The position numbers and the translations under genes are program-made. The notes below the pieces were generated by a model. That model was not told the DNA's origin. It was given only the letters and a program-made list of their open reading frames with translations, and did not search any database. From contig NZ_CP121679.1 of the NCBI RefSeq assembly GCF_029760895.1, positions 2,948,501-3,012,500 of the forward strand: a DNA stretch of 64,000 bases, read 5' to 3'. Shown here one piece after another: positions 60,965-64,000 of this stretch; positions within the stretch are counted from its first letter, which is position 1, and each line of letters opens with the position of its first letter. The stretch comes from Ancylobacter sp. WKF20. GTDB lineage: Bacteria > Pseudomonadota > Alphaproteobacteria > Rhizobiales > Xanthobacteraceae.

Positions 60965-62098
60965 TCAGGCTGCCTCGGCCCCGGCATAACGGCGCTGGTA
61001 GCGCGTGCCGAGCCGGGTCAGTATCTCATAGGAAATGGTGCCGGCCGCAGCCGCGATCTGATCGAGCGTCTGGTGCGGGCCGATGAATTCCAGCATCTGC
61101 CCGGCGCTCACCGCGCCCTCGGGCACAGCGGAAATGTCGACCGTCAGGCTGTCCATGGAGACACGGCCGATAATGGGCAAGCGGGTCTCGCCGAGATAGA
61201 GCGCGCCGCTGCCGCTGAGATGGCGCGGAATGCCATCGGCATAGCCCGCCGCCAGCGTCGCCAGCCGCATCGGCGCCGCCGCCACATGCGCGCCGCCATA
61301 GCCGATCTTCGCGCCGGCCGGCACGCTGCGGGTCTGCACCACGCGGATATCGAGCCGCACCACCGGCTCCATCGGGTTCGGCACGCCGGCCGTCGGCGCC
61401 GCGCCATAAAGCGCGATGCCCGGGCGCACCAGCGCGCCGCGAAAAGCCGGGTCGAGGAAGATGCCGCCGGAATTGGCGAAGCACAGCGGCACGCCGGCAA
61501 AGGCCGCTGCCAGCCGGTTCATTGCGCCGAGCTGCTCGCCATTCTGCACGCTCGCCGGCTCATCCGCGCTGGCGAGATGGCTCATCACATAAAGCAGGCG
61601 GACCCCGTCGAGCCGCGCGGGGGCGGCGGCGAGGGCCTCCACTTCGTAAGGCGCGAGGCCGAGGCGGGACATGCCGCTGTCGAGCTGGATCAGCGCCGGC
61701 AGTTCAACGCCGCGCGCCCGGCCGAGCGCCGCCCAGGCGTCGACCTGCTCGAGGCAATTGAGAACGGGAATGACACCGGCCGCCCGCGCCGCCTCTTCCG
61801 CGCCGGGGGCGAGGCCGTTCAGCACATAGACCGCCGCATCGGCGGGAAGGATCGGCCGCAGCGCCAGCGCCTCGGAGAATTGGGCGACGAAGAAATCCCG
61901 GCAACCCTGCGTGTAGAGCGCCGGCGCGACGAGGTTCGCCCCGAGCCCATAGGCATTGGCCTTAACAACGCCGGCCACCCGCGCCGGCACCGCGCGCTGG
62001 ACGAGCGCCGCGTAATTGCGCCGCAGCGCCCCGAGATCGACGGTGAGCTGGCCGGGCGCTATGTCCCAATCGGACGTCACATACGTCTCACGCGACAT
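60965..62098 (-). CDS. Alanine racemase (catabolic, DadX-type)
   Basis: A 377-residue PLP enzyme interconverting L- and D-alanine. [10 protein letters not shown] carries the PLP lysine near residue 40, and [10 protein letters not shown] holds the catalytic-loop tyrosine region. It lies upstream of dadA in one operon and divergent from an Lrp-type gene, so it serves alanine degradation rather than (or as well as) wall synthesis. The ATG at 62098 is preferred; one 12 codons upstream is possible. Confidence 0.93.
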   Translation of the reverse strand: MSRETYVTSDWDIAPGQLTVDLGALRRNYAALVQRAVPARVAGVVKANAYGLGANLVAPALYTQGCRDFFVAQFSEALALRPILPADAAVYVLNGLAPGAEEAARAAGVIPVLNCLEQVDAWAALGRARGVELPALIQLDSGMSRLGLAPYEVEALAAAPARLDGVRLLYVMSHLASADEPASVQNGEQLGAMNRLAAAFAGVPLCFANSGGIFLDPAFRGALVRPGIALYGAAPTAGVPNPMEPVVRLDIRVVQTRSVPAGAKIGYGGAHVAAAPMRLATLAAGYADGIPRHLSGSGALYLGETRLPIIGRVSMDSLTVDISAVPEGAVSAGQMLEFIGPHQTLDQIAAAAGTISYEILTRLGTRYQRRYAGAEAA

Positions 62099-62241
62099 GG
62101 TCTTCGCCTCATGCGACCCGAGGGCGCCCGCCAATCGCCGAGGCCCGCTGAAAAGGATACCAACAGGATACCGCGCGATATCAGCAAGAGGCGGTCATTT
62201 GATGCACGGTTGTTTCATTTTATTGGAGATAACGGCATAAT

Positions 62242-62258
62242 CTGCGAGACTTTCGCAG
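62242..62258. promoter_or_regulatory. Inverted repeat between alr and the Lrp gene
   Basis: CTGCGA-GACTT-TCGCAG, a perfect 6-bp palindrome 17 bases before the regulator ATG, in an AT-rich 178-base divergent region. Likely part of an Lrp-type binding array controlling dad genes and the regulator itself. Confidence 0.6.
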
Positions 62259-62275
62259 GATCATCCACGACGCCC

Positions 62276-62758
62276 ATGGCCACCCTCGACGCCACCGACC
62301 ATAATCTCCTGCGCTTGCTGCGCCTCAACGCCCGTATGAGCAATGCCAAGCTCGCGGCCGAGGTGGGGCTGTCGCCCTCCACCTGCCTGCGCCGCATCCG
62401 TCTGCTGGAACGCGCGGGAGTCATTCGCGGCTACACCGCGCTGATCGACCATAATGCCGGCGAGCCGGCGCTGGCGGTCATCGTCAACATCACGCTGGAG
62501 CGACAGACCGAGGATTATCTCAACCGCTTCGAGGCGGCGGTGCGCCGCCATCCCGAGATCCGCGAATGCTATCTGATGACCGGCGGCTCGGATTATCTGC
62601 TACGGGTCGAGGCGCAGAATGCGGGCGATTTCGAGCGCATCCACACCGACATATTGTCGACGCTGCCCGGCGTGCTGCGCATCCACTCCAGCTTCTCGAT
62701 CCGCAATGTTCTTGGCGCGCGGCGGCGCGGCGCCAGCGGCGGCAATGCGCGGAGCTGA
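62276..62758 (+). CDS. Lrp/AsnC-family regulator of the dad operon
   Basis: A 160-residue Lrp protein: a winged helix at 1-60 (MSNAKLAAEVGLSPSTCLRRIRLLERAGVI) and a RAM effector domain at 70-150 (CYLMTGGSDYLLRVEA). It is divergent from alr-dadA, the classic position of BkdR/DadR-type activators that respond to alanine. The ATG at 62276 matches the family N-terminus (MATLDATDHNLLRLL); the upstream open frame is antisense to alr. Confidence 0.93.
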   Translation: MATLDATDHNLLRLLRLNARMSNAKLAAEVGLSPSTCLRRIRLLERAGVIRGYTALIDHNAGEPALAVIVNITLERQTEDYLNRFEAAVRRHPEIRECYLMTGGSDYLLRVEAQNAGDFERIHTDILSTLPGVLRIHSSFSIRNVLGARRRGASGGNARS

Positions 62759-62775
62759 CGGTCAACCGACGATAC

Positions 62776-63714
62776 TTAGCCGGCTTTTGCCTTGGCGGTG
62801 ACCGTGACGACAAAGCGCGTTATGTCATCGAGCACCGGCGCAAGCGGGCGCAGCAGCGGCGACACCGTGCCCAGAATGGTGCGGTGGTCGAGGTTCGGAT
62901 AGATCACCGCGCGGGCCTGCGCCCCGACCCGGGCGGCACGCTCGGCCAGCCGCGTGCTGTTGCCGGGATCGACCGTCCGGTCCTTGGCACCGGCGATCAG
63001 CAGCAAGGGCGGCGCGTCCGGCGCGACGAAATTGATCGGCTGCGTGCGGTCGCGTTTGGTCTCCGGCCCGAAGATGATCTGCAGCACCGGGTCTTTCAGC
63101 GGCAGGAAATCATAGGGACCGGCGAGGCCCGCCATGCCGGCAATGTCGCGAGGGCTGAGCCCGGCACTCTCCAGCCATTGCGGATCGAGCGCCAACATGG
63201 CGGCGATATGCGCCCCGGCGGAATGGCCGAGGAGCACGAGACGGTCGGGATCCCCCTCTTGCGACGCCGCATGGTCGCGCGCCCAGCGCACCGACGCCGC
63301 GGCATCGTCGAGAAAATCCGGGAAGCGCACCTGCGGATAGACGCGGTAATCGGGAATGATGGTGAGGATGCCTCGGCTGGCCAGCGCCGCGCCGACGAAG
63401 CGGTAGAGCGCTCGGTCGCCCTCCTGCCAGCTGCCGCCATAAAAGAACACCGCGACCGGATGCGGCCCCTCCCCGCGCGGGCGGTAGACATCGAGCTTTT
63501 GGCGCGGATCGGCGCCATAGGCGATGCCGGTCACGCGGTCATAAGCCCCGAAGCGGGCGGCAGTGTTGAGCAGGGTCAGCGGCGACATGAGCGCGAGGAT
63601 AGAGATCCCGAGCAGCGGGATTAGGGCGAACCCGAGGATCATTAGCCGGCGATGTCGCCACAATGCTAGGCGCCGCATCGGCGGAACGTGCGGATGATGA
63701 AGGACGGACGTCAT
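62776..63714 (-). CDS. Alpha/beta hydrolase, esterase of the BD-FAE/carboxylesterase type
   Basis: A 312-residue hydrolase with an N-terminal membrane helix (LMILGFALIPLLGISILAL), so probably membrane-anchored and facing the periplasm. FFYGGSWQEGDR is the oxyanion-hole region, GHSAGAHIA holds the nucleophile Ser, and AGAKDRTVD and YPNLDHRTIL provide the Asp and His. Substrate unknown. The ATG at 63714 is preferred over one 12 codons further in; upstream codons lack a ribosome site. Confidence 0.85.
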   Translation of the reverse strand: MTSVLHHPHVPPMRRLALWRHRRLMILGFALIPLLGISILALMSPLTLLNTAARFGAYDRVTGIAYGADPRQKLDVYRPRGEGPHPVAVFFYGGSWQEGDRALYRFVGAALASRGILTIIPDYRVYPQVRFPDFLDDAAASVRWARDHAASQEGDPDRLVLLGHSAGAHIAAMLALDPQWLESAGLSPRDIAGMAGLAGPYDFLPLKDPVLQIIFGPETKRDRTQPINFVAPDAPPLLLIAGAKDRTVDPGNSTRLAERAARVGAQARAVIYPNLDHRTILGTVSPLLRPLAPVLDDITRFVVTVTAKAKAG

Positions 63715-63927
63715 GGGGAGTCTACGCGGGCCCGGCAAGGCCGGATCAGACAAGTGCGTTTGGGCGATCGCACGGCGTGATGGTCGGTCCGGCCGCGTGT
63801 GCGGGTCTTCGGAGGCACCGAAGGCCAGGGGCGCTTTCAGCAGCAATCACGCGACGACCTTGGATGTGTGACCGGCCGCCAACAGCCGGTCGCGCTACCG
63901 CCCCGTCCCGCCCCTTGTGGGCACAGC

Positions 63928-63968
63928 AAAACGCCGCCCGGCATTTCTGCGCGGGCGGCGTTTTGTTG
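63928..63968. terminator. Rho-independent terminator at the right edge
   Basis: AAAACGCCGCCCG and CGGGCGGCGTTTT form a perfect 13-bp stem with an 11-base loop, followed by GTTG. It probably ends a minus-strand gene lying just beyond the window, as no plus-strand gene precedes it. Confidence 0.8.
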
Positions 63969-64000
63969 AGTTTGCGAAGAAGCGTTTTGCTGTGTTTAGC

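Overview
The window is chromosomal DNA of a GC-rich alphaproteobacterium. The best guess is a facultative methylotroph of the Hyphomicrobiales (Xanthobacteraceae; Ancylobacter/Starkeya/Xanthobacter-like). This rests on the methylotroph-type NAD-dependent formate dehydrogenase, a complete ccoNOQPGHIS set, a RegB/RegA-type redox pair, and methylated-amine genes of the Methylocella/roseobacter type. No ribosomal RNA is present. The only tRNA seen is an initiator tRNA-Met. There is no CRISPR array and no intact insertion sequence.

Layout. 0-4.4 kb: the end of a transketolase/E1-type gene, formate dehydrogenase, a LysR regulator and a CHAD protein. 4.5-4.6 kb: tRNA-fMet with its terminator, followed by about 620 bp with no clear gene. 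5.3-24.3 kb: a respiratory island. It holds cydABX (bd quinol oxidase), a copper-handling set (CopCD fusion, YcnI, DUF2946), a Crp/Fnr regulator, then on the minus strand ccoNOQPGHIS running into a 207-residue membrane protein and a TauE/SafE-family protein. A perfect anaerobox lies upstream of ccoN, and two small membrane genes and a RegB/RegA-like pair diverge from it. 24.6-26.3 kb: a catalase-like heme protein and a cytochrome b561.

26.3-45.3 kb is a methylated-amine island. It contains a quaternary-amine-type ABC transporter (candidate TmoXWV), an XRE-cupin regulator, a three-gene heme-dependent dimethylamine mono-oxygenase, trimethylamine mono-oxygenase (tmm), TMAO demethylase (tdm), a separate GcvT-family protein, a DeoR regulator, an FAD-GcvT fusion dehydrogenase and a choline-kinase-like protein. 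45.3-55 kb: a MocR regulator with a divergent EamA exporter, a 1067-residue autotransporter and two tandem paralogous chemoreceptors. 55.1-59.6 kb: mgsABC-gmaS, the methylamine-to-N-methylglutamate arm. 59.7-62.8 kb: dadA-alr with a divergent Lrp regulator (D-alanine catabolism). The window ends with an alpha/beta hydrolase.

Read together, the genes make an almost complete route: TMAO import, TMA to TMAO (Tmm), TMAO to dimethylamine plus formaldehyde (Tdm), dimethylamine to methylamine (Dmm), methylamine to gamma-glutamylmethylamide (GmaS), then to N-methylglutamate (MgsABC). Formate dehydrogenase at the other end can finish oxidation of the C1 units. The expected N-methylglutamate dehydrogenase (mgdABCD) is not in the window. 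Two related families of short palindromes recur in front of the methylated-amine operons and are the best candidate for something undescribed here. A structured, apparently non-coding segment near 41 kb, ending in an intrinsic terminator, is the second.
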